A DNA stretch of 64,000 bases from Aureococcus anophagefferens (lineage: Eukaryota; Sar; Pelagophyceae; Pelagomonadales; Pelagomonadaceae): positions 1,965,494-2,029,493 of the forward strand of contig NW_008705564.1 in the NCBI RefSeq assembly GCF_000186865.1, given 5' to 3'. The notes beneath the pieces were generated by a model. The model made no database searches. It saw nothing but the letters and a program-made list of their open reading frames with translations, and was not told the DNA's origin. Of this stretch, positions 9,663 through 19,328 are shown in pieces (the stretch's first letter is position 1; every line of letters begins with the position of its first letter). The position numbers and the translations under genes are program-made.

Positions 9663-10078
9663 GCCGCGAGGCCGCGGCGAGGCCGCGAGGCCGACGTCCG
9701 CGCCTTCGGCGCGTCGCCGTCGAGCATCTCCTCGACGCCCGTCAGCGTCGACGCGTCCCAGGCATCGACGCTCTCGTTGAAGGCGGCGTTGGCGTCGAAC
9801 AGCTCCTCCATCGTCGTCACCTTGGGCACGTTCCAGCCGCCGACGTCCTCGCGCCGGAGCGCGGCGACGGCTCGCGCGCGCCCGGGCCGCGAGGACGTCG
9901 GCGGCTGGAACGTGCCCAAGGTGACGACGATGGAGGAGCTGTTCGACGCCAACGCCGCCTTCAACGAGAGCGTCGATGCCTGGGACGCGTCGACGCTGAC
10001 GGGCGTCGAGGAGATGCTCGACGGCGACGCGCCGAAGGCGCGGACGTCGGCCTCGCGGCCTCGCCGCGGCCTCGCGGC
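9663..10078. repeat. perfect 191-bp inverted repeat containing DUF285 coding sequence
   Basis: Arms 9663-9853 and 9888-10078 are exact reverse complements around a 34-bp spacer. Each arm codes, read in opposite directions, for one DUF285 (BspA-like) unit: WNVPKVTTMEELFDANAAFN followed by ESVDAWDASTLTGVEEMLDG. DUF285 is a surface-protein repeat family. Because the left arm begins directly at the gap and there is no divergence between arms, a foldback misassembly is at least as likely as a real palindrome, so I do not call a complete gene on either strand. Confidence 0.85.
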
Positions 10079-10415
10079 CCCGCTGCGGACTCGCGCTCGC
10101 CTCCGACCCCGCAGACGCACCCCGCCCCCCCCCCGCCCCCGGCGCGTAAACGACGCGGCGCACCGCGTCACTAGACTGCGCGATCGTCGACGGCGGAGGA
10201 GTCCGCCGCGTGCTGGGACGGCCACGGCGCCTCCGGGACGAGTGAGCGGGACGACAGGGGCGCGTGTCGGTCGCCCGGCGGAGCTGCGAGACGCGCAGCT
10301 CGCGCCGACGACGACACGCGAAGGTCCGCCAGGCGCCTCGAGGTTGAACTTGAGCAATATATTGAAAGGCAATGTGGTTTGTTGAACAAAGGACAAAACA
10401 GATAGGCTGCCGACA

Positions 10416-10790
10416 GTGATTGCGCTCGTGCCGAGTCACGGCCAGTCGTTCTCGCCCGTCGCCGCCGCCGCGTCGACAGTCGCGGCGCCGCGCGCCACTC
10501 GCGCCGCCCGTCGCGGCGGCGGCCGGAGGGCCGTGATGGACGGGCCGATTCGGGAGACGAAAACACTTCAGCAAATCGCCCAGACCGGCTTTGAAAAGGA
10601 GCGCCAAAATTCCATCATGGACGTGCTAGACGACCAGAATGTCTCCTCCAAGCGCGCGAACGCCGAGCTCGAGCACCTGCGCAAGGCGTTCAACAAGGAC
10701 AAGAAGGCCCAGCGGCCCAGCCGCTGGACGCCGCCGCTCAACACGCTCCGCGAGAAGTTGGTTTCCGCGTTACCCCCCCCCCCGGCCCTT
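10416..10790 (+). CDS. possible small protein or exon, unknown function
   Basis: An open frame with charged, helix-like sequence (KTLQQIAQTGFEKERQ, then SSKRANAELEHLRKAF) after an alanine/arginine-rich lead. A likelier start is the internal ATG at 10536 (MDGPIRETK). I recognise no family. The frame continues past a ten-C run at about 10772 into sequence that is coding on the opposite strand, so the real 3' end is probably near there; an exon-intron boundary or an assembly join at the C run would both explain it. Confidence 0.3.
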
Positions 10791-13700
10791 ATAATCTGGA
10801 GCCGCGGGAACGTCGGCGCGCGCAGCGCCACGCGGACGTCGACGGCGAGGCCCTCGGCGACCGAGCAAACAGCAACGGCAGAGGCGGACGCCGTCGACGG
10901 AGGTCGTACTCCGGGCCCTTCGTGGGGGGGAGGGCCATCGCTCACGGTGACGCTCTCCGTCGACGGGATGGCCGCGTCCGTCGCGTACTCGACGAGGTAG
11001 GACATGATCTCGTCGCCGCCGTCCCACGTCGGGCCGCTGAACTGGACCGGGGGGTTCGGGGTCGACACGGTCGACAGGACGACGAACGTCGGCGCGCCGG
11101 GCGTCGTCGTGGGCCTCATGGCCGAGTCCGTCGCCTGGGGCAGCGAGTATCCGACGCTGTTGATCGCCGTGTGGTAGTAGAGCAGGCCGTCCTGGAGGCC
11201 GCTGCCGTCGGACGGCGCGACGCGGGACGCGCCCACCGCGGGCGACTCGTAGTCGTCGACGAGCGCCGACGGGATGCGGTCCGTGTCGATGGTGTAGGTC
11301 GTGACGCCCGTGCCCTCGAAGGAGGAGCTCGTCTGGAGCTCGTAGTGCGTGGCCTCCTGGAGGCCGCTGCCGTCGGACGGCGCGACGCGGGACGCGCCCA
11401 CCGCGGGCGACTCGTAGTCGTCGTCGCGGCCCTGTCGAGCTTCTCGATGACGTACTCGCGCGCGTTCCACGGGAGGTTCGACGCGCCGAGCGGGTCGCCC
11501 TCGACCTGGAAGAGCGTGAGGTTGCCGCGCTGGATGACGCCGTCGAGGCAGCCGCTGTAGGTGCAGTTGTTCTTGTTGACCAGGCCGTTCTGGGCCGTGA
11601 AGGCCGTCACGTTCTGGTACTCGGTCTCGAACGGGTTGCAGCCGCCGTCCATGAAGCCGTCGCGGCCGACGCGGCCCTTGCTCGTGTAGTTGAACACGAG
11701 GCCGTGGTTCGACTCGGGCGCGTCGACGTCGCCGGCGCCCACGAAGGACACGCGGTAGAGGTAGGCGTTGGGCGCCAGGTCCGGGCCCGTCGTGAGCGGG
11801 CCGCTCCGCGAGACCGTGACCTTGGACGGCGAGATGCTCTGGAGCGCGTTGAGCTGCGCCTCGACGTCCTCGGCGCTCGCGTCGTAGGAGACGACGCCCG
11901 TCGTGTAGCCGTTGAAGCGGAGCTGGAAGGAGCCGTAGATCTGCGCGCCCTCCTCCTCGACGCTCACGGAGACGGACGCGCCCGTGCCCGAGAGCTGGGT
12001 GGCGTCCGTGCCGAGCAGGGCGACGTCGCCGCCGACCTCCGCGGAGCGGTAGGTGATCGTGTACGTGTACGCGGCGGCGCGGTTCGGGCTCGAGCTGCGA
12101 GAGACGTCGACGACGTCGCGGCCCGCGAAGAGCGCGGCCTGGAACTGGGCCTTGAAGGCGGCGTCGGAGATGGCCTTGTAGGACGTCGCGTTGGCGACGC
12201 TACAGGCCGTGTCCGCGGACGTCGTGTCCCCGAAGGTGAGGCCGTAGCTGCCGGAGACCTGGCCGCCGTCCGCGGCGACGCCCGTCGAGTCGAGGCCGAA
12301 GGTGTAGGAGTTCGCGTCGCCCTGGTACGTGTCCTCGGAGCCGCTCGACTCGTCCTCGACCTCGAGCGTCACCGCGGAGTGGCCCCAGTAGGAGCTCGCG
12401 AGGCTCTTGGTCTTGGCCGCGTAGGACACGGTCACGTTCGACTCGACCTTCATCTGCGGCACGTTGCCGATGGCGCTGAGGAAGGTGACCGTCCAGGCGT
12501 AGCCGCCGGACCAGCGCGCGTCCGTCGACGGCGTGTAGGCGGAGCGCGAGACGTCGACGAGGCCGAAGGCGAGGCTGACGCCGTCGCCCGCGCCGACGCG
12601 CTCCATGACCGCGTCCATCGTGTCCGACGGCGAGTTCCAGCGGAGGCCCGTCGCGTTGAAGGGGCTCGGCTTGGCGACGCGCTCGTTGGGCCAGTAGGTC
12701 GTGAGCGAGAAGTCGCCGTCGGCGAGGGAGCCGTCCTGGAGCGTCGTGACGTTGCAGTACGCGCTGGTCGCGTCGGACGACGCCGTCAGGTAGGACGTGT
12801 CGCAGACCATGGGCTTGAGGTCGCCGTGCAGCGCGAGGAACTCGACGTCGACGTAGAGGCCGACGTAGCTGCCGTTGCCCGGGAGGGGCTTGGCCGCGGT
12901 GACGACGAGGTAGTCCGACGCGGACTCGATCGTCGCGACGGAGCGGAGCGTCGAGGACCACGTCGCCGCGGACGCGTCGACGTTGATGACGTCCGTGGAC
13001 CGCACGCGCGACGTCGCGCAGGCCGAGGAGACGCCGTCGTCGGACGAGGGGTCGCTGTAGAAGACGCCGACCTCGGCGTCCGTGAGCACGGCCGTGGACC
13101 CGGCGTACGCCGTCGCGAAGGAGACGTTCGCCTGGTACGAGCCGTCGCCGTAGACCTTGTCGACCTCGTAGTAGGAGTCGGACGTCGTGCCGAGGCGGAC
13201 CCAGTCGCCCTTTTTGACGGTGACCTGGGCGCCGTTGAGGAGCGCGGACGTGGACCCGTAGGTCACGGCCGCGCTGTCGAGCGGCGACGTGCGCGCCTCG
13301 CACTCGTACTCGAGCTTGATGGAGCCGTCGGGCTGGTTGCCCTCGAGGATCGAGTAGGCGACCTGGTCATCCAGGTACGCGAAGCCGAGCTCGTCGGGGC
13401 AGCTCGAGGAGCACGTGGAATCGCAGCAGGAGCTGAGGTAGCCGATCGTGTCCGAGCCCGAGACGGCCGTGTAGCCGCCGTACGTCGACGAGTACGTCGA
13501 GAGCGCGGAGGACGTCGTGAGCGCGATCGACGGCACGTTGTCGCGGTGGTGGCGGCCCGTGAAGGTGACGCGGTACTCGACGTGGTAGACGCCCGTGCAC
13601 GTCGTGCCGGAGCCGCCGCCGGCCTGGACGTCGTCGACGATCGCGAGCGCGCGCGCGCGTCACGTCGCGGCCGACGCCGTCGGCGTCGATGATGATCTGC

Positions 13701-14308
13701 ATGCTCGAGTAGGGCATGGCCTGGAACGCCGTCTCCATGTCGGCCGTCGACAAGAGCACGTTCGACGAGTCGTAGAGGTCGATGGAGGCCGCGGTGCGGT
13801 CGTTCGTCGGCACGCTGTCGCGGGAGGTGGTGCTGTCCTCGTCGACGCCGCGCTGGCAGAAGTCGACGTCCGCGGCAAGGCCACAGTCCGTGATGTCCCA
13901 CGAGATGTCGAACGTCGGGACGACGCTCTCGCGGTCCGCGTCGGGCGCGCCCATCGACGCCTCCAGAGAGCACTGGTTCGTGTCCGCGTTGAGCACGCAG
14001 AAGCCAAAGGCCTGGACCTCGGGCGTGTCGCCGACGGCGGAGGTGACGCACTGCTTCTCGGCGACGCTCTCGACGCCGCGCAGACGGCCAAGGATCTCGT
14101 CGCTGATCGTCGCGGACGCGAGGACCGTCTGGATCTCGTCGACGTCGACGGCGGACGTCGTCAGCGTCTGGACCTCGGGCGTCACCTCGTCGGCGGACGT
14201 CGTGATGGTCTGCACCTCTCGTCGACGCCGTCGACGGACGTGCGCACGGTCTGCTTCGCGCGATCGAGCTACCCGCCATCGGCTGGGCTGCCTTTTTACA
14301 TGCTTCAA
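10785..14308 (-). CDS. large secreted/surface protein with fibronectin-III-like repeats, frames interrupted
   Basis: About 1,150 residues in three overlapping frames on the minus strand. The 5' part (about 14226-13651) has a repeat characteristic of large stramenopile extracellular proteins, EVQTITTSADEVTPEVQTLT and a variant DEIQTVLASA. The middle (about 13640-11424) is serine/threonine-rich with several units of the type GSFQLRFNGYTTG..DASAEDVEAQLNAL. The 3' part (about 11423-10785) has fibronectin III sequence such as GGDEIMSYLVEYATD. Frames switch at about 14222, at a (CG)n run near 13650 and at 11424. These may be short introns, indels or true breaks; the coding character is continuous across all three, so sequence or assembly error is plausible. 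Start codon and signal peptide are not resolved. Probably a cell-surface adhesion protein; no enzyme motif seen. Confidence 0.6.
11191..11423. repeat. 68-bp perfect direct repeat inside the fibronectin-III-like gene
   Basis: Copies at 11191-11258 and 11356-11423 are identical and start 165 bp apart (55 codons, so in register). Each encodes DDYESPAVGASRVAPSDG plus flanking residues. The gene's reading frame breaks at the outer edge of the second copy (11424), which ties the repeat to either a recent duplication or a misassembly. Confidence 0.9.
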
Positions 14309-14365
14309 AGACGCTAGGTTGCCCTGGGAGTTGCATCAATAACTCTGGTCGTCGATGGTCGACAC

Positions 14366-14752
14366 ATGCGGCGATTGATGCCGCTGTCGCAGCTTCCCCT
14401 CTTTCCGACCGCCAATGAGCACGAGCGCACTCCCACGGCTTTTGCCGTGCAGATCGAGCAGGCGGCGCGCACGGGCAACACACGGTGGCTTCGAAAAACC
14501 GTGTTGTCTTCAGGAGAGAGCGACGGCGGCCCCGACACATTTATCGGCAAACTGCAGTATGCGCTGATGCGCGGATGTGCCAAGACGACTGCGGCGGGTC
14601 CTGGGCTCTTGTCCCTGTTGGAACGGTGTCTGCACCGCGCCACAAAGCCGTGCGAAGCCGGCTGGCGCCGCGCGTGGCGTCACGCGCGCGCGCTGTTCGC
14701 GTGCGTGTGCTTGGAACGCGCCCTTCACTCTTCGACCGCGGCTGCGGCACGT

Positions 14753-14789
<37 letters not shown>

Positions 14790-15595
14790 CGGGAGCTACG
14801 ACGGCGGAGGCCGAGCGCGCGACGGCGGCCGCGCCGGCGCCGCCGCCGAATGCGAGCCTCGTGGCCGGTGTCGAGGCGCCGGTCGCGAGCCCCCTGGCCG
14901 ACGAGGCGCCAGAACCGCGGCGTGGCAGCCGCGTCCGACGGCCACCCGGCGAGCCGCGAGGAACGGTATATCCGAATGGAGGGCTCAAGCCCGCGGCCGC
15001 GCCGGCGTTGCCGTTGAAAAGGAAGTTGCCGAGTCCATCGCCCCTGACGCCGCACGTGACCATGTGGGCGTACAGGATGGAGGTGGACACGACCTACTCG
15101 CCGTGCGACCAGGAGGGCATCCTTTCCCAGTGTCTTTGCTCTACTTCGATCCGGCGAGGCGCGCACAACGGCGACCTCGTCGTGGGCATCGCGGGCGCGA
15201 GGACGGCCGGGAGGAAGCTGCTCGTCGCCTGGGCCGGGACCGTGGCGTGCGTCCTCCCCGTCGCCGACTACCACGGCGGCGTCGACTACCACGGCAGGAA
15301 AGACCAGATCTACTCGGTCGTGTCCGGAGAGCTCCATCTCTCCGCACGCCACGACCTCCACCGCCACCTCCAGGACGCTCAGGCGAACGACAAGAAGCAC
15401 AACGCGCTCATCTTCCTGCACTACTGGAGGGCGTCTTCGATGTACCTCGAGACGCGCGAGGTGCCCGAGGGCATCTGGCCCTCGGAGGTCAGTCTACCGG
15501 GCGTCACCGACGGGGGCTGCATGGGCGCCCGCCGATCGACGATCACCGTCGCCGAGCGCGACGCGTTCGTCGACGCGCTCATAGGAGCAAAGTAA
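14366..15595 (+). CDS. Nmad2-like domain protein
   Basis: 409 residues. The N-terminal half is unrecognised and includes a 12-alanine tract encoded by a GGC-type repeat (about 14752-14790) and a basic/proline linker with GSRVRRPPGEPRG. The C-terminal half (from about residue 228) begins MWAYRMEVDTTYSP and continues with CLCSTSIRRGAHNGDLVVGIAG, then DYHGRKDQIYSV. That order (tyrosine-rich start, C-x-C-x-x-IRR, GD-x-VVG-x-G) is what I recall for Nmad2, a PUA-like domain predicted to act with modified DNA bases in phages and bacteria. The match is by eye and function in a eukaryote is unknown. The first ATG is used; a later start would keep the domain. Confidence 0.6.
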
Positions 15596-15699
15596 TTACC
15601 CTAGTCGAGTCGTGGGCCGGGGAGGTTATCGCCAGGGCGGCCGGGCTACTCGTCTGGGCCTCCTCCGGATCCGGAGCTCGTCTGGCGAGCGCGGAGGTG

Positions 15700-16175
15700 C
15701 CCGCGGTGAAGTAGACGCAGTAGAGGTAGGCGTCGCCGTGCGCGCCGCCGTCGAACACGGCGGGCCAGTTGTGGCCTTCCCCGCCGTCGAACACGCTGTT
15801 GAGGCTGGCCGCGTCGCCGCGGGCGCCGCGCGGGCGCCGCGCGGAGCCGCCGCGCCGTCGTACGCCGACGCGGCGTCGAGCAGAGGTTCGGGCTATCGGA
15901 GCGCCGATGTCCACGGCGAGGCGGCCGCGACCCGGCTGTCGTCGAAGCTGGCCGACGTCGCGGAGGAGGCGTCGGCGAAAGCGTGGACCTCGAGAGCGTC
16001 GCGCTGCATCTCGGCGACGCTCTCGACGGGCACGCTCACGACCTGGACCTCGGCGCGAAGAGGCGTCGTCGACGTCGAACCCGCTGGCGAACGGGTCCCA
16101 CCGTTGCGCCGCCTCGGCGTCGTCGACAAGCGCATCCGGGTCGTGGGCGTCATTGTCTCCCATGGCCATGTCAAA
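15700..16175 (-). pseudogene. possible remnant of a second extracellular repeat protein
   Basis: Minus-strand coding-like fragments in different frames: a start-like MAMGDNDAHDPDALVDDAEA (about 16164), then AEVQVVSVPVESVAEMQRDA in a second frame (about 16060), then NSVFDGGEGHNWPAVFDGG in a third (about 15790). The second fragment resembles the EVQ repeat of the gene at 10.8-14.3 kb. No single frame joins them, so this is called a broken relative, with the caution that short introns could also link them. The neighbouring spacer (16176-16350) holds a run of nine or more Gs and nothing else recognisable. Confidence 0.3.
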
Positions 16176-16350
16176 AACGAGTGTTGATGGGGGGGGGGAA
16201 ACAAGTGGGTAAACATTCGATCCTTGAACTTTGCGAAGCATGCCCCGAGAACCCTCTCCTCGTGACCTCGTCCTCCCCGAGGGCAACAGGCGCCGGCCTA
16301 TCTGGACTTAGCTCGGTCGGCGTTGACTCCTGCGGTCGCCTACGGAGTCT

Positions 16351-17196
16351 CTACCCGCGCGGGCGTTTGCCGCGCGGGGCGTCACGGTTCTGGTGGCCCG
16401 GGACCGCCTGGGTGAGGTTCACCCAGGTCTGGGCCCCTCCGGGGTGCTCGTAGGCGAGGGGCGTCTCGTAGACGACGGCGTCCTTGACGAACCAGCCGTA
16501 GCAGTCGCGGTAGTTGATGCGCGCGCGGAGCGCGTCGGCCGTGTCGGGCTCGCCGTCGTCGCGCGCGCGCACGCGGTGCCGCGGCTGGAGCTCGAGGAGC
16601 TCGTCGTCGGTGAGCGGGCCCCGGCACTCGACGAAGGTGCACTCGCCGTAGACCCGGCTCGTGCCACAACAGATCAATCCCAACCTCGTGCCGACCTCCT
16701 TCTTCGAGACCGTGCCACGGAGCTCGACGGTCTTCACGCCCCGCAGGATCTTCTCGAGCCACTCGGGATGGACACACAGGGCCGTATCCGGCCAGGAACC
16801 GGGGACGACGCGCTCCGTCGACGCCAGCGCCGCGTCCATCTTCACCGTGGCGGCCGGCGCGCGCGCGGGCGCGCGCCGGCCGGGCGCGGGCGCGCGCCGC
16901 CCGGGCGCCGGCCCTCGCCCCCCCGCCCCCGCCGCGGGCGGCGCCCGGCCCGTCGCCACCGCCGGTCGAGGCGCCGGCGGCGTCATCCATAGCCCCAGGA
17001 TTTCCTTCGTCGCCTGGGCTACCTCTCGATCGCCACTCAATGTCACCAAAATCGCCACCCAATCTCTCGCATCGTCGCGCTCGTCGGCCCCCAGCGCCCC
17101 GAGCTCGAGGAGCCGCGCGAGGACGGGGCGCATGGCGGCGCCGGGCGCCATGGCCCCGAGCCGCCGAAACAGCTGCCTGCGCTCGGAGCGGCTCAT
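16351..17196 (-). CDS. ASCH (PUA-like) domain protein
   Basis: 281 residues. The C-terminal half is an ASCH-type beta-barrel, a fold related to PUA and thought to bind RNA or act in RNA-linked processes: ALCVHPEWLEKILRGVKTVE, LRGTVSKKEVGTRLGLICCG, and the closing YGWFVKDAVVYETPLAYEHP then AQTWVNL. The conserved HP..L..I..G.K..E.R segment is intact. The N-terminal half is a predicted helical region (SERRQLFRRLGAM) and an alanine/proline/arginine linker with two near-identical APGRRAPA units. The start ATG at 17196 is the first in-frame Met before the helical region; sequence upstream is not protein-like. No intron. Target unknown. Confidence 0.75.
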   Translation of the reverse strand: MSRSERRQLFRRLGAMAPGAAMRPVLARLLELGALGADERDDARDWVAILVTLSGDREVAQATKEILGLWMTPPAPRPAVATGRAPPAAGAGGRGPAPGRRAPAPGRRAPARAPAATVKMDAALASTERVVPGSWPDTALCVHPEWLEKILRGVKTVELRGTVSKKEVGTRLGLICCGTSRVYGECTFVECRGPLTDDELLELQPRHRVRARDDGEPDTADALRARINYRDCYGWFVKDAVVYETPLAYEHPGGAQTWVNLTQAVPGHQNRDAPRGKRPRG

Positions 17197-17337
17197 GGGG
17201 CTGCTCACATTCGATGCGGGCGACTCAACATTGCATGCAAACTTTGTCCAACAACCTAAGTTGAACAACTGACGCGACACACGAGTCGACTCGGCGAGGC
17301 CCGACCTACCTGCGCCGTCGGCGTGGCCGTCGGCGCA

Positions 17338-19261
17338 ATGGTGTTCCTCCTGCAGCGCATGCCGCTGCTGTGCTTCCTCGTCGTCATCAATTCCGAACTC
17401 ACTCGCAACCACGCCGACTACACGTGCTGGACGAGCAAGCTCTGCGGCGGCGAGGAGAGCAAGCCCTGGCGCAAGGTCATCTGCCTGATCGTCGCCGTGT
17501 ACGCGTCCAAGGACCTGTTCAGCGACCTCGTGCGCGTGGGCGTCCAAGGGCCGGTGAGCGCCATGGAGGCGGTTCGCGCCGTCGGCTTCCTCTTCACGCC
17601 CGAGGCGCACGCGGCGCGTCTCGTCGCGGGCCTTGTCGTGCCGCAGCGCCACTGGTCCTTCAGCTGGAACCAGCTAGAGGACTTCGTGTACGCCTGCGGC
17701 CACGCGCTCTGCGCGCGCGAGCTGGGCATGCCGTGCGGCCACGGCGATCTCGCGGCGTACGGCGACCTCCTCGTGGGCCTCGGCCTCATCCAGGTCGTGA
17801 TCCACGTCGCGGAGAACGGCACGCCGACGCTGTTCCTCTGCGACGGCAACGTCGTCCTCTTCGTCAACAAGATCTTGTCCCTGGGTGGGCACGAGCAGTG
17901 CAAGGCCACGCCCACCCTCGTCCTGCTCATCTTCTTCTTCTTCGGCATCGGCGACGACGACATGCGGCAGTCGGCGCGCGCCTTCATTTACGCAGCCTGC
18001 CACTTTGGGGCAATGTCGATGTCCGGGGTCCACCTCCTGAACCAGTTCTTCACGGCCTACGACGCCACCGCCCACTTCCTCGCGATCGGACCGATCGCGA
18101 AGATCGTCGAAGCGGCCGGGAACCGCTTCCACTTCAGCGAGACGGCCTTCCTCGACGACGGCGCGGCCCGCGCGATCCTCGGGAACCAGATCAAGATCTC
18201 GACGTTCCTCCTCAAGATCCTCGGCGGCGAGCTCGCGACGCGCATGCTCGACGTGGGCTTCCCGTCGGAAGCCTGGGCCGCCAACATCGCGTCGTGCTGG
18301 GCCGCCCTCGAGGACCAGAAGGCCTCGACCTGTGTGCAAATCGACCACCGGTTTCGGACGTCCCGACCAAACTTCAGAATTCTCTAGCTCGGTCAAATCG
18401 AAGTCGATTCGGCTGATTTTTGGACGAATCGATTGCTCTCGTCGAGCTCTCGAAGCACGGCCGAACATCTCGCGTCAAAACGGTCAAATACGCTCACATT
18501 GAAGTCGGGTTGAAGATTTGAGTTCCACACAGGCCTCGACGGACCGTTTGAAAACAGCCTGGGGCGTGCCGGGCTTCGCCTGGCGCGCCGTCTTCATCTT
18601 CGGCGGCTCGCTGGGGCCGCAGTCGAGCCGCAGCGTGCTCCGTATCAAGGTCTCCTTCGCGTCCGGTGACGACGCGGCCCTGCGCCAGGCGCTCTTCGGC
18701 GTGATCGCCGTCGCGTTCGCGTTCGGCGAGCAAGTGTCCGGCCGCCCGCTCCGGCTTCCATCGTGGGTCAGCGACGACGTCATCAGCAACGCCGTCAAGA
18801 ACTTCCTCAAAGCCGGCACGCCCTGCATCCTCGCCCGGCTCGCGGTCACCATCGCCGCCGAATCAGCCGAGACCGCGACGCCCGCGGAGCCCTTCGGCCC
18901 CAGGCGCCGCCAGCTCTGCTCCGAGAGGTCTAGGGGCGTCGGCATCCCGGTGACGCTCGAGGAGGAGCTGCGCGGCGGCTTCGACGACCTCTTCGCGCGC
19001 GCCTCCTGGCCCGAGACCTTCACCTCCGTCTTCGCGGACTGCGCCTCCAACGGCCCCGCGGAGCGCCGGACCCGCCGCATCGAGGAGCTGCGCCGCCGGT
19101 TCGCGGCCGGGGACGACGCCGAGCGCCGCTACGACGTCGAGATCGAGGAGCGCGAGCTCCGCAATCGCGTGCTGTTGTGGCTGCGCGCGAGCCGCGCGGC
19201 GTCCGAGGAGCGGCGAGTGGAGCGGCGCGCGCGGCTCCTGCAGCGCCGCCACGAGACCTGA
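17338..19261 (+). CDS. lineage-specific membrane-associated protein, unknown function
   Basis: Exons 17338-18321 and 18533-19261 encode 570 residues. The N-terminus is hydrophobic (MVFLLQRMPLLCFLVVI) and a second hydrophobic stretch, LVLLIFFFFGIG, lies near residue 200, followed by the best-conserved part, MRQSARAFIYAACHFGAMSM then VHLLNQFFTAYDA. A damaged paralogue of exactly that part is at 25 kb, so this is a multi-copy family. The second exon is more soluble and ends in a charged helix (RRTRRIEELRRRFAAGDD). I recognise no known domain. The start is the first ATG of the open frame; an earlier exon cannot be excluded. The intron is a family-A introner with a GC donor. Confidence 0.65.
18330..18532 (+). 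mobile_element. introner element, family A, GC donor
   Basis: 203-bp element with ends CTGTGTGCAAA / GAGTTCCACACAG and target-site duplication GCCTCGAC at 18322-18329 and 18533-18540. The intron is 18322-18532. Using the GT within the element's own terminal repeat instead would add ten bases and break the frame, so the GC of the duplication must be the donor. Confidence 0.92.
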
Positions 19262-19328
19262 GGGCGCAGCCGCCCTCGTCGCGCGCGCCCCCGCGTCGCG
19301 GCGCGCGTCTATAAGAGGGCCGTCTGCG

